Below, piece by piece: positions 7,780 through 18,561 of a stretch of DNA of 64,000 nucleotides; position 1 is the stretch's first letter; each line of letters starts with the position of its first letter. The stretch covers positions 2,418,001 to 2,482,000 of the forward strand of contig NZ_CP102332.1 in NCBI RefSeq assembly GCF_024600715.1, in the 5' to 3' direction. The position numbers and the translations under genes were made by a program. The DNA is from Streptomyces changanensis (lineage in GTDB: Bacteria > Actinomycetota > Actinomycetes > Streptomycetales > Streptomycetaceae). The notes under the pieces are model-generated. The model worked only from the letters and a program-made list of their open reading frames with translations, had not been told where the DNA came from and did no database searches.

Positions 7780-7811
7780 ACAGGTCTACACCAGCAATGG
7801 TGTAGACCACG
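7780..7811. promoter_or_regulatory. Tandem DasR operators (two dre sites) upstream of nagE2
   Basis: ACAGGTCTACACCAGC (7780-7795) and AATGGTGTAGACCACG (7796-7811) are two adjoining 16-bp sites, each close to the DasR consensus. They lie 90-121 bp before the nagE2 ATG, in the promoter region. Double dre sites in front of nagE2 are known in S. coelicolor and give tight repression. The rest of 7686-7900 contains no other gene. Confidence 0.9.
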
Positions 7812-7900
7812 CGGCCCCGTCCCCCGTGCCGCGTCCCCCGAGACGCCGCCGTCCCTCTTTTTCCTTCCCCGGGCGGCGCCTTGCCCACTGGAGGAAGTAG

Positions 7901-9166
<1,266 letters not shown>

Positions 9167-9205
9167 CCACGCCCCGCGAGCCGACCTGATCGGCGGCACC
9201 CCGAG

Positions 9206-9233
9206 GCCCGGCCGTCCCACCCGACGGCCGGGC
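9206..9233 (+). terminator. Terminator of nagE2
   Basis: GCCCGGCCGTC at 9206-9216 pairs perfectly with GACGGCCGGGC at 9223-9233 around a 6-nt loop, 40 bp after the nagE2 stop. It is followed by TTCG rather than a T-run. Confidence 0.85.
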
Positions 9234-9406
9234 TTCGCCGTACCCGGACCCGGGCCCGACCCGCGTCCGCACCCGCACCTGCACCCGCACCCGGTCGCCG
9301 GGCGCCCCGCGCGGCGCCAGCCCCCACGCCGCGCCCCCTGACACGCAGCGCCCCCCTGACAGGCGGCGCCGGACGTCCGTGGCATCGACACGGGAGAGAT
9401 CCCCCC

Positions 9407-9907
9407 ATGGACCCGGACCCTGATCATCAAGCGGGCCCGTGCGTAAGAGGCGGCCGTGGAGCGGCCGCTGCCGACGACGCCCTGGCGTTCCTGACGGAAC
9501 GGCACGTCGACGCGTGGGCGCTGCTGTGCCCGGCTCGCCCTCGGCTTCGGCCGCCGGGAGCGGCTCACCGCGTACGCCGCCCGGCTCGACGGCGCGGGCC
9601 GGCGGGTCGAAGCGGCGTACTACACCGCGCTGATGGAGTCGCGTCGCGTCCTGGGCCGGCTGTCGCAGCTCGCGGACCGGATCACGGGGACGGCGGTGGG
9701 AGACGTTCGACGACCGGCACCTGAGGGGGCAGCTGTACGAGGTGCGGGCGACGGTGGCGCCGGCCGGCGGCCGGTACGACCTGGTGCCGGCGGCGCTGCG
9801 GGCCGCGGCGGAGCGGGGTGCCGGGCAGGGCCTGGCCGAGGACCCGGAGCGGTTGCGGGCGCTGCCGGCGGGGCTCGGCGGGCCCGGGGGCCGTCAGAGT
9901 TCGTAGA
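9407..9907 (+). pseudogene. Decayed gene, hypothetical protein with at least two frameshifts
   Basis: Three plus-strand segments in different frames read as one continuous helical protein: FLTERHVDAWALLC (about 9489-9530), then GFGRRERLTAYAARLDGAG through SQLADRITGTA (about 9545-9690), then WETFDDRHLRGQLYEVRATV through to a TAG at 9905. Joining them needs one shift near 9530-9545 and another near 9690-9700. The translated segments use normal Streptomyces third-position bias. An ATG at 9406-9408 with GGGAGA upstream is a plausible original start. The 3' end overlaps the stop of the convergent metallo-hydrolase. I do not recognise the family. Sequencing error is an alternative explanation. Confidence 0.5.
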
Positions 9908-10646
9908 CCGTGCCCGGGCGGGCCAGCTCCGCCGGGCCGCCGTACACGGAACGGGCGTCGGCGAGGTTCCGCTCGCCGTCCGTCCACGGCGGGACGTGCG
10001 TCAGGACGAGGCGCCCGACGTCGGCGCGGGCGGCGGTGGCGCCCGCCTCGCGGCCGTTCAGGTGCAGCTCGGGGATGTCCTCCTTGCCGTGCGTGAAGGA
10101 CGCCTCGCAGAGGAACAGGTCCGTGCCGACCGCCAGCTCGTCCAGGGCGTCGCACACGCCGGTGTCCCCGGAGTACGCGAGGGACTTGCCGCCGTGCTCG
10201 ACGCGGATGCCGTACGCCTCGACGGGGTGGCACACCCGCTCGGTCCGCACCCGGAACGGGCCCAGGTCGAAGCTCCCGGAGCGGAGCGTGCGGAAGTCGA
10301 AGACCTCGCTCATCGCCGTCGGGGACGGGGTGTCCGCGTACGCCGTGGTCAGCCGCTGCTCGGCGCCGTCCGGCGCGTACACCGGGAGGGCGTCGCAACG
10401 GCCCCCCTCGTGGCGGTAGTAGCGGGCGACGAAGTACCCGCACATGTCGATGCAGTGGTCGGCGTGGAGGTGGCTGAGGAAGATGGCGTCGAGGTCGTAC
10501 AGACCGCAGTGGCGCTGCAGCTCGCCCAGGGCGCCGTTGCCCATGTCGAGGAGCAGCCGGAAGCCGTCGGCCTCTACGAGGTAGCTCGAGCAGGCCGAGT
10601 CCACGGACGGGAACGACCCGGAACAGCCGACGACGGTGAGCTTCAT
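9894..10646 (-). CDS. MBL-fold metallo-hydrolase (Rv1339-like)
   Basis: 250 aa metallo-beta-lactamase fold protein. The motif SHLHADH gives the paired zinc ligands, followed by SGDTGVCDAL with the bridging Asp and a C-terminal LTHVPPWTD with a further His. The N-terminal MKLTVVGCSGSFPS is typical of the RNase Z/phosphodiesterase-like branch. The ATG at 10646 has CCACGGAGG upstream. The M. tuberculosis counterpart Rv1339 has been reported as an atypical cyclic-AMP phosphodiesterase and sits near rph/rdgB and cysM, as here, so a cyclic nucleotide phosphodiesterase role is a reasonable inference; the substrate cannot be read from the sequence. Confidence 0.88.
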   Translation of the reverse strand: MKLTVVGCSGSFPSVDSACSSYLVEADGFRLLLDMGNGALGELQRHCGLYDLDAIFLSHLHADHCIDMCGYFVARYYRHEGGRCDALPVYAPDGAEQRLTTAYADTPSPTAMSEVFDFRTLRSGSFDLGPFRVRTERVCHPVEAYGIRVEHGGKSLAYSGDTGVCDALDELAVGTDLFLCEASFTHGKEDIPELHLNGREAGATAARADVGRLVLTHVPPWTDGERNLADARSVYGGPAELARPGTVYEL

Positions 10647-10852
10647 GGAGCGTGAACCTCCGTGGACGGGAGCGGGGCAGCGCTGGCGGGGGGAGGTCGT
10701 GCGGTGCGACGAGCGTAAGGCGCGGCACGGCGGCACGCTCCTCCGCAGCGGCCCGTTGTGGGGGAACTCACCCGTGCTGTCACCGGTTCGGATGGACGGT
10801 GGCCGGGGTGCGGTCGGGCGGTGCGGGGCGGTGGCCGGTAACGTCCGGGGGT

Positions 10853-11362
10853 ATGGACACGTCCTGGTGGCTGGCGCTCGGCGCCGTCGTGGTGCTCGCC
10901 CTGGTCGCGGCCTCGGCCGACGGGCGCGGGCGGGGCGGGCCGCGCGGGCGGCGGCCGGGCGGGAGCACGCGGCCCCCGGCGCGGCCGGGGCGCCAGCCGG
11001 CGGGCCGTCCCGCCGGGCCCCGGCGGCCGGGCCAGGCGCCGCCCGAGCGGCGGCCGGAGCCGGGCGAGATCTGGTGGGCCGACGTGCCGTACGAGGACGG
11101 GCCCGGCTCGAAGGACCGGCCGTGCCTGGTGCTGGCGGTACGCGGGGACGCGGCGCTCGTCGCGAAGATCACGAGCAGGTACCGGGACGAGCGGGCCGGG
11201 GTGATCGTGCTGCCACCGGGCTCGGTCGGCGACGCCCGGGGCAGGCCGAGCTTCCTGGAGACGGACGAACTGCGCGACGTGGCCCTGTGGGAGTTCCGCC
11301 GCCGCGTGGGCGCGGTGGACCCCCTGGTCTGGGACCAGGTCCGCCACCTGACGACCGACTGA
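10853..11362 (+). CDS. Membrane-anchored PemK/MazF-like protein
   Basis: 169 aa. Residues 4-22 (SWWLALGAVVVLALVAASA) form one transmembrane helix. A basic, Pro/Gly/Arg-rich linker runs to about residue 70, then a PemK/MazF-type barrel: PEPGEIWWADVPYEDG, SKDRPCLVLAV, and a C-terminal LWEFRRRVGAVDP. The GEIWWAD and KxRPCLVL segments are the MazF/PemK signature. No antitoxin gene is adjacent, and membrane anchoring is unusual for a mRNA interferase, so it may be a housekeeping derivative rather than an active toxin. The start is the ATG at 10853; upstream in-frame extension overlaps the promoter region of the divergent hydrolase. Confidence 0.78.
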   Translation: MDTSWWLALGAVVVLALVAASADGRGRGGPRGRRPGGSTRPPARPGRQPAGRPAGPRRPGQAPPERRPEPGEIWWADVPYEDGPGSKDRPCLVLAVRGDAALVAKITSRYRDERAGVIVLPPGSVGDARGRPSFLETDELRDVALWEFRRRVGAVDPLVWDQVRHLTTD

Positions 11363-11471
11363 CACCGCCGGCCGGCCCGGGCGGACCGCTGCGGCCCGGG
11401 CGGCGGGCCGGCCGGGGTGACCGCGTGCCGGGCCCCGGGCCGGGAGCCGCAGGGGTCGCGCCGCGCCGTCA

Positions 11472-11960
11472 CCGGCCCGGACGGACACCCTCCCCCGGGC
11501 CGGACAGACGACCAACGGGAAAGCACCCGGCCGGCCAGGCGGTTGCACACCCAGCCGATCTCCACAGCCGGGACACCGCGCCCCGCCCCAACCACGCAAC
11601 CCGTCGCGCCCGCAGCCCGGCCGGGAAGGCGCCCGATATGCGGGCCGGCAGACCGGCCGGAACGAACGCGCACGGGCCACACACCAGCAGCCGCAGGGGC
11701 CCCGGGGGTCGGGTCGCGTCGTCGCCGGCCCGGACGGACACCCTCCCCCAGGCCGGACAGACGACCAACGGGAAAGCACCCGGCCGGCCAGGCGGTTGCA
11801 CACCCAGCCGATCTCCACAGCCGGCGCACCGCGCCCCGCCCCAACCACGCAACCCGTCGCGCCCGCAGCCCGGCCGGGAAGGCGCCCGATATGCGGGCCG
11901 GCAGACCGGCCCGCACGAACGCGCACGGGCCACACACCAGCAGCCGCAGGGGCCCCGGGA
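11472..11960. repeat. Tandem duplication of an intergenic unit of about 236 bp
   Basis: Copy 1 spans about 11472-11707 and copy 2 about 11725-11960. The offset is 253 bp and only a few mismatches are visible. Each contains the landmarks GACCAACGGGAAAGCACC, GCACACCCAGCCGATCTCC and GCCCGATATGCGGGCC. Because 253 is not a multiple of three, no reading frame is preserved across both copies, so it is not a protein repeat. From 11961 to about 12060 shorter degenerate units (GTCGCAGGGGCC-type) continue. The whole gap 11363-12222 holds no supported gene. Confidence 0.85.
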
Positions 11961-12222
11961 GCCGCGCCGTCGGTCGCAGGGGCCCTGGGGGTCGCGCCGT
12001 CGCCTGGCGGGTCGGGAGTCGCAGGGGCCTCGGGGCCGCGCCGTCGCCGGGCGGGTCGGGCAGGCGGTCCTCGCTCCCCGTCGCGCCGGCCCGGCGGGAG
12101 GGGCGGCGCGCGGGCCCGGCGGGAGGGGCGACGGGCGGGCGGGGCGTGGGGCGTTCGTCGGGCGGGGGGCCGCCCCGCGGGGCCTGTCGGTCAGGGAATG
12201 GGGGGCCGCCCGGCCGGGTGGG

Positions 12223-13587
<1,365 letters not shown>

Positions 13588-13704
13588 TCAGGCGGCAGCG
13601 CCGCGGGGACACATGGCGCTGGCGAGGCGGCACAGGTCGACGTGCAGCCGCGCGACGAGCAGGACGGTGCCCGGCGTCTTTTCGCTCACGTCGAGGAGAA
13701 CCAT
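13588..13704 (-). CDS. Leaderless cysteine leader peptide upstream of cysO
   Basis: 38 codons, starting MVLLDVSEKTPG with RLHVDLCRLASAMCPRG near the end. The RLHVDLCR...C pattern is that of the short actinobacterial leader peptides found before sulfur-assimilation genes, which sense charged tRNA-Cys. Two Cys codons lie near the end (residues 25 and 32). On the minus strand TACGAT (13716-13711) is 6 nt before the ATG, so transcription should start at or next to the A of the ATG, giving a leaderless mRNA. It has no ribosome binding site. It stands between mec and cysO and probably attenuates cysO-cysM. Confidence 0.8.
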   Translation of the reverse strand: MVLLDVSEKTPGTVLLVARLHVDLCRLASAMCPRGAAA

Positions 13705-13804
13705 GCGCTCATCGTATCGATTCCCGGCCCTCCGCCCGGAGTGTGATCTCGCATTCCGGACAGGTGCCGCTCGCCATACGGAACAGGGCGGGGGGAGACG
13801 CAGG

Positions 13805-14227
13805 TCAGTACGTTTCGACGACCTCGACGTCTTCCTCGGTGATCTCGCCGTCCACGATGCGGTACGAGCGGAACTGGAAGGGACCCGCGCCGTCGGTGTC
13901 GGCGGTGGAGACGAGGACGTAGTGGGCCCCGGGCTCGTTGGCGTACGAGACGTCGGTGCGGGACGGGTACGCCTCGGTGGCGGTGTGCGAGTGGTAGATG
14001 ACGACCGGCTCCTCGTCGCGGTCGTCCATCTCGCGGTAGAGCTTCAGCAGGTCGCCGGAGTCGAACTCGTAGAAGGTGGGCGAGCGGGCGGCGTTGAGCA
14101 TCGGGACGAAGCGCTCGGGGCGTCCGGAGCCGGCCGGGCCGGCGACCACGCCGCAGGCCTCGTCCGGGTGGTCGGCGCGCGCGTGCGCGACGATCTGGTC
14201 GTACAGAGCCCGTGTGATGGTCAGCAT
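13805..14227 (-). CDS. mec: JAMM metallopeptidase Mec (CysO-cysteine hydrolase)
   Basis: 140 aa JAB1/MPN+ zinc peptidase. The JAMM residues are complete: Glu23 in HPDEACGV, and His79, His81 and Asp92 in HSHTATEAYPSRTD. Mec releases cysteine from CysO-cysteine and in relatives trims C-terminal residues of sulfur carriers to expose Gly-Gly, which the Met-Arg tail of CysO here requires. The start at 14227 (MLTITRALYDQIV) fits the family; the longer frame is unlike it and crosses the terminator hairpin. It is first in the mec-leader-cysO-cysM series. Confidence 0.93.
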   Translation of the reverse strand: MLTITRALYDQIVAHARADHPDEACGVVAGPAGSGRPERFVPMLNAARSPTFYEFDSGDLLKLYREMDDRDEEPVVIYHSHTATEAYPSRTDVSYANEPGAHYVLVSTADTDGAGPFQFRSYRIVDGEITEEDVEVVETY

Positions 14228-14246
14228 GGGGTTCAGGATAAGCAGA

Positions 14247-14283
14247 GGGCCCGTCCGTACCGAGGGTCGGTACGGACGGGCCC
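14247..14283 (-). terminator. Terminator of the amino-acid permease gene
   Basis: A perfect 15-bp inverted repeat, GGGCCCGTCCGTACC with loop GAGGGTC, 23 bp past the permease stop and 20 bp before the mec start. It insulates mec from read-through. Confidence 0.85.
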
Positions 14284-14305
14284 ACATGCTGGACGGCGGT
14301 GCCGG

Positions 14306-15721
14306 TCAGCGGCGCTTGAAGGAGGCGCTCTCCGGGTTCCGGGACTTCAGGACCAGGTAGGAGACGCCGAGCAGCAGGGCCCACAGCGGGGCGCAGTACA
14401 GGGAGACCCGCGCGCCCTCGTCGATGCCCATCATCACGATGACCATGCCGATGAAGAGCAGGGCGAACCAGCTGGTGAACGGCGCTCCGGGGGCCTTGAA
14501 CTCCGACTCCGGGGCCTCACCGCGCCGGACGGCGGCCCGGTAGCGGATCTGCGAGATCAGGATCATGATCCAGGCCCACATGCCGGAGATGGTGGCGAAG
14601 GAGACGACGTACTCGAAGGCCTTGCCGGGGGCGACGTAGTTGATCCACACGCCCACGAGCATCAGCGCCGCCGAGAAGGTGAGGCCGATCAGCGGGGCGC
14701 CGGACTTGGTCAGCCTGGTGAAGACCTTCGGGCCCTGGCCGTTGAGCGCGAGGTCGCGCAGCATGCGGCCGGTGGAGTACATGCCGGAGTTGCAGGAGGA
14801 CAGGGCCGCGGTCAGCACCACGAAGTTCACTATCGCGGCGCCGACGCCGAGGCCCATCTGCTCGAAGGCCGCGACGAAGGGCGAGACGCCCGGCTTGAAG
14901 TGCGTCCACGGCACGACCGAGAGGATCATGATCAGCGCGCCGACGTAGAAGACCGCGATGCGCCACGGGACGGTGTTGATGGCCTTCGGCAGGGTGACCT
15001 TCGGGTCCTTCGACTCGCCGGCGGTGACGCCGACCAGCTCGACCGCGAGGAAGGCGAACATCACGATCTGGAGGGTCATCAGCGTGCCGCCGACGCCCTT
15101 GGGGAAGAAGCCGCCCTCGGACCAGAGCAGGGACATGGACGCGGTGTCGCCGGCGTCGGAGAAGCCGATGGTGAGGATGCCGGCGCAGATCAGGATCATG
15201 CCGACGATGGCGGTGACCTTGACCATCGAGAACCAGAACTCGAGCTCGCCGAAGAGCTTCACGGAGATGAGGTTCGCGCCGTACAGGATGACCGTGAACA
15301 CCAGCGCGGAGACCCACTGCGGGATGTTCCACCAGTACGTCATGTACGTGGCGGCCGCGGTGACCTCGGTGATGCCGGTGACGACCCAGAAGAGCCAGTA
15401 CGTCCAGCCGGTGACGAAGCCGGCGAAGGGGCCGACGAACTCGCGGGCGTACTCCGCGAAGGAGCCCGAGACCGGGCGGTACATGAGCAGCTCGCCCAGG
15501 GCCCGCATGATGAAGAAGATGACGAGGCCGGCGAGCGCGTACGCCAGGATGAGGCTCGGGCCGGCCTTGGAGATGGCCTTGCCCGCGCCGAGGAAGAGGC
15601 CCGTGCCGATGGCCCCGCCGATGGCGATCATCTGGATCTGCCGGGCGCCGAGGCCCCGGTGATAGCCCTCGCCGACGGCCTCGTCGCCGTGGTGGTCTGT
15701 CTCGACCTTCACTGAGGTCAT
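14306..15721 (-). CDS. Amino acid permease (APC superfamily, GABA permease/LysP-like)
   Basis: 471 aa with about 12 membrane spans. The AAT family signature IGGAIGTGLFLGAGKAI follows RGLGARQIQMIAIG at the N-terminus. Other family blocks are GSFAEYAREFVGPFAGFVTGWTYW, GELEFWFSMVKV and SCNSGMYSTGRMLRDLA. It is a proton-coupled amino-acid importer of the plasma membrane; the substrate is not defined by sequence, though relatives carry GABA, aromatic or branched amino acids. ATG at 15721 was chosen; ATG 15763 is also possible, and the GGAGAAAGG between them is rather far from 15721. A Crp-like palindrome lies upstream. Confidence 0.9.
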   Translation of the reverse strand: MTSVKVETDHHGDEAVGEGYHRGLGARQIQMIAIGGAIGTGLFLGAGKAISKAGPSLILAYALAGLVIFFIMRALGELLMYRPVSGSFAEYAREFVGPFAGFVTGWTYWLFWVVTGITEVTAAATYMTYWWNIPQWVSALVFTVILYGANLISVKLFGELEFWFSMVKVTAIVGMILICAGILTIGFSDAGDTASMSLLWSEGGFFPKGVGGTLMTLQIVMFAFLAVELVGVTAGESKDPKVTLPKAINTVPWRIAVFYVGALIMILSVVPWTHFKPGVSPFVAAFEQMGLGVGAAIVNFVVLTAALSSCNSGMYSTGRMLRDLALNGQGPKVFTRLTKSGAPLIGLTFSAALMLVGVWINYVAPGKAFEYVVSFATISGMWAWIMILISQIRYRAAVRRGEAPESEFKAPGAPFTSWFALLFIGMVIVMMGIDEGARVSLYCAPLWALLLGVSYLVLKSRNPESASFKRR

Positions 15722-15877
15722 GTTCTTCTGTGCGCCTTTCTCCACGCTGATCCCCCCGGACATGGCTGGAGTGCCGCCGGCGGTCGGCCGGTCGCGGCGC
15801 CCCCGGGCACATGGGTGGCGCACCCGGGCGGTCGTGCAGATGTATCACGGCCGCACACATAAGGGACGAAGCGCCCT

Positions 15878-15891
15878 GTGACCCGGGTCAC
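15878..15891. promoter_or_regulatory. Candidate Crp (cAMP receptor protein) operator
   Basis: GTGACCCGGGTCAC is a perfect 14-bp palindrome fitting the Streptomyces Crp pattern GTG-N6-GNCAC. It is about 157 bp upstream of the permease start and 109 bp from the DUF2017 stop, in a 278-bp gap with no gene. Permease control by Crp is inferred only from position. Confidence 0.45.
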
Positions 15892-15999
15892 GGCGAAATC
15901 AGGACGAATCCTCGCTCCCGTTGGCGAAAAGGGTGGGGATTCTTGAGCGGATCGTTATACGGAATTGAGCGTCCGCTGAGCGAACACGGTGCTGGCCCG

Positions 16000-16578
16000 T
16001 TACGGCATGAGCGTCTCGACGAGCGTCTCCTGGAGGGCGCCGAGCCACAGGTACGCCATCACCATCGGCTTGCGCGGGTCCGAGTCCGGCAGGCGGTACA
16101 GACCGCTGCTCTCGTCCTCGTCGCCGACCTCCAGACGCGTGCCGATGGTGAGGCGGAGGTCGTTGAGCGCGCCGAGCCAGCCGCGGGACTCCTCGACGTC
16201 GAGCTCCAGCCGGCCGCCGGGGCCACCGGCGGCGGTCAGGCGGTCGAGGCTGCGGACGACGGTGAGCGCGTCCTCCCGCTTGCGGGTGCGCAGGTCGTTC
16301 TCGGTGAAGCGGCGGAACTCGGCGGACGCCGCCCGCGCCTCGTCGTCGCCGTCGCCGTACGCCTCGGGGAAGAGGCGGGCCAGTGCCGGGTCGGACGGCG
16401 GTTCGCTGGGGCCGTCGCGGAAGAGGGCGGCGAGGGGGTCCTCGCCCTGCGCGGGCTGGTCGCCGGGGCCGATCAGCTCCAGCATCTGGACGGCGAGGGA
16501 GCGCAGGATGGCGACCTCCACCTCGTCCAGCGGCACGGCCGCGCCGCCGCCGGGCAGCGCCTCGAAGTGCCCGCTCAT
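16000..16578 (-). CDS. DUF2017 family protein
   Basis: 192 aa soluble protein. The N-terminal part (LDEVEVAILRSLAVQMLELIG) is followed by an acidic linker (DGDDEARAASAEFRRFTENDLRTRK) and a helical C-terminus ending LGALQETLVETLMP; this is the DUF2017 family, typically encoded next to clpS. The start ATG (16576-16578) overlaps the clpS stop by one base, so translation is coupled and the product may act with ClpS in the N-degron pathway. The molecular function is unknown. Confidence 0.88.
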   Translation of the reverse strand: MSGHFEALPGGGAAVPLDEVEVAILRSLAVQMLELIGPGDQPAQGEDPLAALFRDGPSEPPSDPALARLFPEAYGDGDDEARAASAEFRRFTENDLRTRKREDALTVVRSLDRLTAAGGPGGRLELDVEESRGWLGALNDLRLTIGTRLEVGDEDESSGLYRLPDSDPRKPMVMAYLWLGALQETLVETLMP

Positions 16579-16883
16579 CAGCCGCGGTCCTGGGAGAGGG
16601 TCGCCCACAGCCCGTAGCCGTGCATCGCCTGCACGTCGCGCTCCATCTCCTCGCGCGTGCCGCTGGAGACCACGGCCCGGCCCTTGTGGTGCACGTCGAG
16701 CATCAGCTTGTGCGCCTTGTCCTTGGAGTAACCGAAGTACGTCTGGAAGACGTAGGTCACGTAGCTCATCAGGTTGACCGGGTCATTGTGGACGATCGTC
16801 ACCCACGGGACGTCGGGTTCCGCCACGGCGTGGCCCTCTTCCGCCGGGGCCGTGCGTTCGATCTCTACGGGTGCGACACTCAC
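16578..16883 (-). CDS. clpS: ATP-dependent Clp protease adaptor ClpS
   Basis: About 101 aa. The core [26 protein letters not shown] carries the N-degron binding pocket (the NDP..M region), followed by [25 protein letters not shown]. ClpS binds N-terminal Leu, Phe, Tyr or Trp of substrates and delivers them to ClpAP/ClpCP. The GTG at 16881-16883 directly after GGGGGA is the chosen start; the spacing is tight, so the true start could be another nearby codon. First gene of the clpS-DUF2017 unit and divergent from pncB. Confidence 0.92.
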   Translation of the reverse strand: MSVAPVEIERTAPAEEGHAVAEPDVPWVTIVHNDPVNLMSYVTYVFQTYFGYSKDKAHKLMLDVHHKGRAVVSSGTREEMERDVQAMHGYGLWATLSQDRG

Positions 16884-17113
16884 TCCCCCAATGCTGCCAT
16901 CGAGGGTGGCGTGCCGCACAAACGGAAGCTGATCGTCCGCTTCGCGCCCCGCCGCCGGACCCCCCTCGCGCCCCCGCCGCGCCCCCGCCGCGCCCCCGTC
17001 GCGCGCCGCCCCGGCCACCGCCCCACCCCGGCCGGGCCCGCCACCACACCGCGCCCGGGCCCGCCGGGAAAGAGAAATCGTCACTCTGACGAGATAGGGG
17101 GTACGATCCTGGC

Positions 17114-18448
17114 ATGAACGCTGCGGACCTAGGGCTTCCGGTGGCTGTGCCGTCCACCGCGCTCTTCACCGACCAGTACGAACTGACCATGCTCCAGGCC
17201 GCCCTGCGGGGCGGTACCGCCGACCGCCGCTCGGTCTTCGAGGTCTTCACGCGCCGCCTCCCCGAGGGCCGGCGCTACGGGGTCGTGGCCGGCACCGGCC
17301 GCGTCCTGGACGCGGTGGAGAACTTCCGCTTCGACGAGCCCCAGCTGGCCTTCCTGCGCGAGCGGGGCATCGTGGACGAGGCGACCCTCGCCTGGCTGGC
17401 GGAGTACCGCTTCCGCGGCGACGTGTGGGGCTACCCCGAGGGCGAGGTGTACTTCCCCGGGTCGCCGATCCTGCGCGTCGAGGGTTCCTTCGCCGAGTGC
17501 GTGCTCCTGGAGACGGTGATCCTGTCGATCCTCAACCACGACTCGGCGATCGCCGCCGCGGCCTCCCGCATGTCCGCCGCGGCCGGCGGGCGCGGGCTGA
17601 TCGAGATGGGCGCCCGGCGCACCCACGAGCTCGCCGCGGTCGCGGCGGCCCGCGCCGCGTACGTCGGCGGCTTCGACTCGACGTCCGACCTGGCGGCCGG
17701 CTTCCGCTACGGCATCCCGACGGTGGGCACCTCCGCGCACGCCTTCATCCTGCTGCACGACACGGAGCGGGACGCGTTCCGCGTGCAGGTGGACGCGCTG
17801 GGGCGGGGCACCACCCTCCTCGTCGACACCTACGACGTCACGGAGGCCGTCCGGACGGCGGTGGAGGTCGCCGGGCCGGAGCTCGGCGCGGTCCGCATCG
17901 ACTCCGGCGACCTGCTGCTGGTGGCGCACCGGGTGCGGCAGCAGCTGGACGAGCTGGGCGCGCGCGACACGCGGATCGTCGTCACGTCGGACCTCGACGA
18001 GTACGCCATCGCCTCGCTCGCGGCGGCGCCGGTCGACGCGTACGGCGTCGGGACGCAGCTGGTGACCGGCAGCGGCCACCCGACCGCGTCGATGGTCTAC
18101 AAGCTGGTCGCCCGCGCCGACTCGGCCGACCCGGCGGCGCCGCTGCGGCCGGTCGCCAAGCGGTCCCTCGGCGGGAAGGCGTCCGTCGGCGGCCGCAAGT
18201 GGGCGGCCCGGCGGCTGGACGCGCACGGCGTCGCGGAGGCGGAGGTCGTGGGCACCGGCGAGGTGCCGGCCGAGCTGGCCGGACGGCAGCTGCTGACGCG
18301 GCTGGTCGAGGCCGGGAAGGTCGTCGCCCGCGAGCCGCTGGAGGCGGCGCGCGAGCGGCACATCGCCGCACGGGCGGGCCTGCCGCTGTCGGCGGTGCAG
18401 CTGTCGCGCGGCGAGGCCGTCCTGCCGACGGAGTACGTGACGCCGTGA
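17114..18448 (+). CDS. pncB: Nicotinate phosphoribosyltransferase
   Basis: 444 aa, type II PRTase-fold enzyme that makes nicotinate mononucleotide from nicotinate and PRPP, with ATP hydrolysis, in NAD salvage. Seen are [15 protein letters not shown] at the N-terminus, EMGARRTHE with the catalytic His region, [22 protein letters not shown] and the phosphate-binding [11 protein letters not shown]. The ATG follows a short gap from a low-complexity CGCCCCC-repeat stretch (about 16965-17015) in the clpS-pncB interval. pncA, 113 bp downstream, supplies its substrate. Confidence 0.96.
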   Translation: MNAADLGLPVAVPSTALFTDQYELTMLQAALRGGTADRRSVFEVFTRRLPEGRRYGVVAGTGRVLDAVENFRFDEPQLAFLRERGIVDEATLAWLAEYRFRGDVWGYPEGEVYFPGSPILRVEGSFAECVLLETVILSILNHDSAIAAAASRMSAAAGGRGLIEMGARRTHELAAVAAARAAYVGGFDSTSDLAAGFRYGIPTVGTSAHAFILLHDTERDAFRVQVDALGRGTTLLVDTYDVTEAVRTAVEVAGPELGAVRIDSGDLLLVAHRVRQQLDELGARDTRIVVTSDLDEYAIASLAAAPVDAYGVGTQLVTGSGHPTASMVYKLVARADSADPAAPLRPVAKRSLGGKASVGGRKWAARRLDAHGVAEAEVVGTGEVPAELAGRQLLTRLVEAGKVVAREPLEAARERHIAARAGLPLSAVQLSRGEAVLPTEYVTP

Positions 18449-18561
18449 CCGCCGCACGGCGGGTGGGCGGGCCCCCTCCCCTCGGGGAGGGGAAGTCTCT
18501 ACGCTCGAAGTCGTCCCCACCCCCGTCCCCCGACCGCTCCCCCACCGTAAGGACAACCGCC

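Noticed and set aside
16965..17015. CGCCCCC-repeat run in front of pncB as a regulatory element
   Set aside because: Simple low-complexity sequence with no dyad or protein-binding pattern; no support beyond composition.
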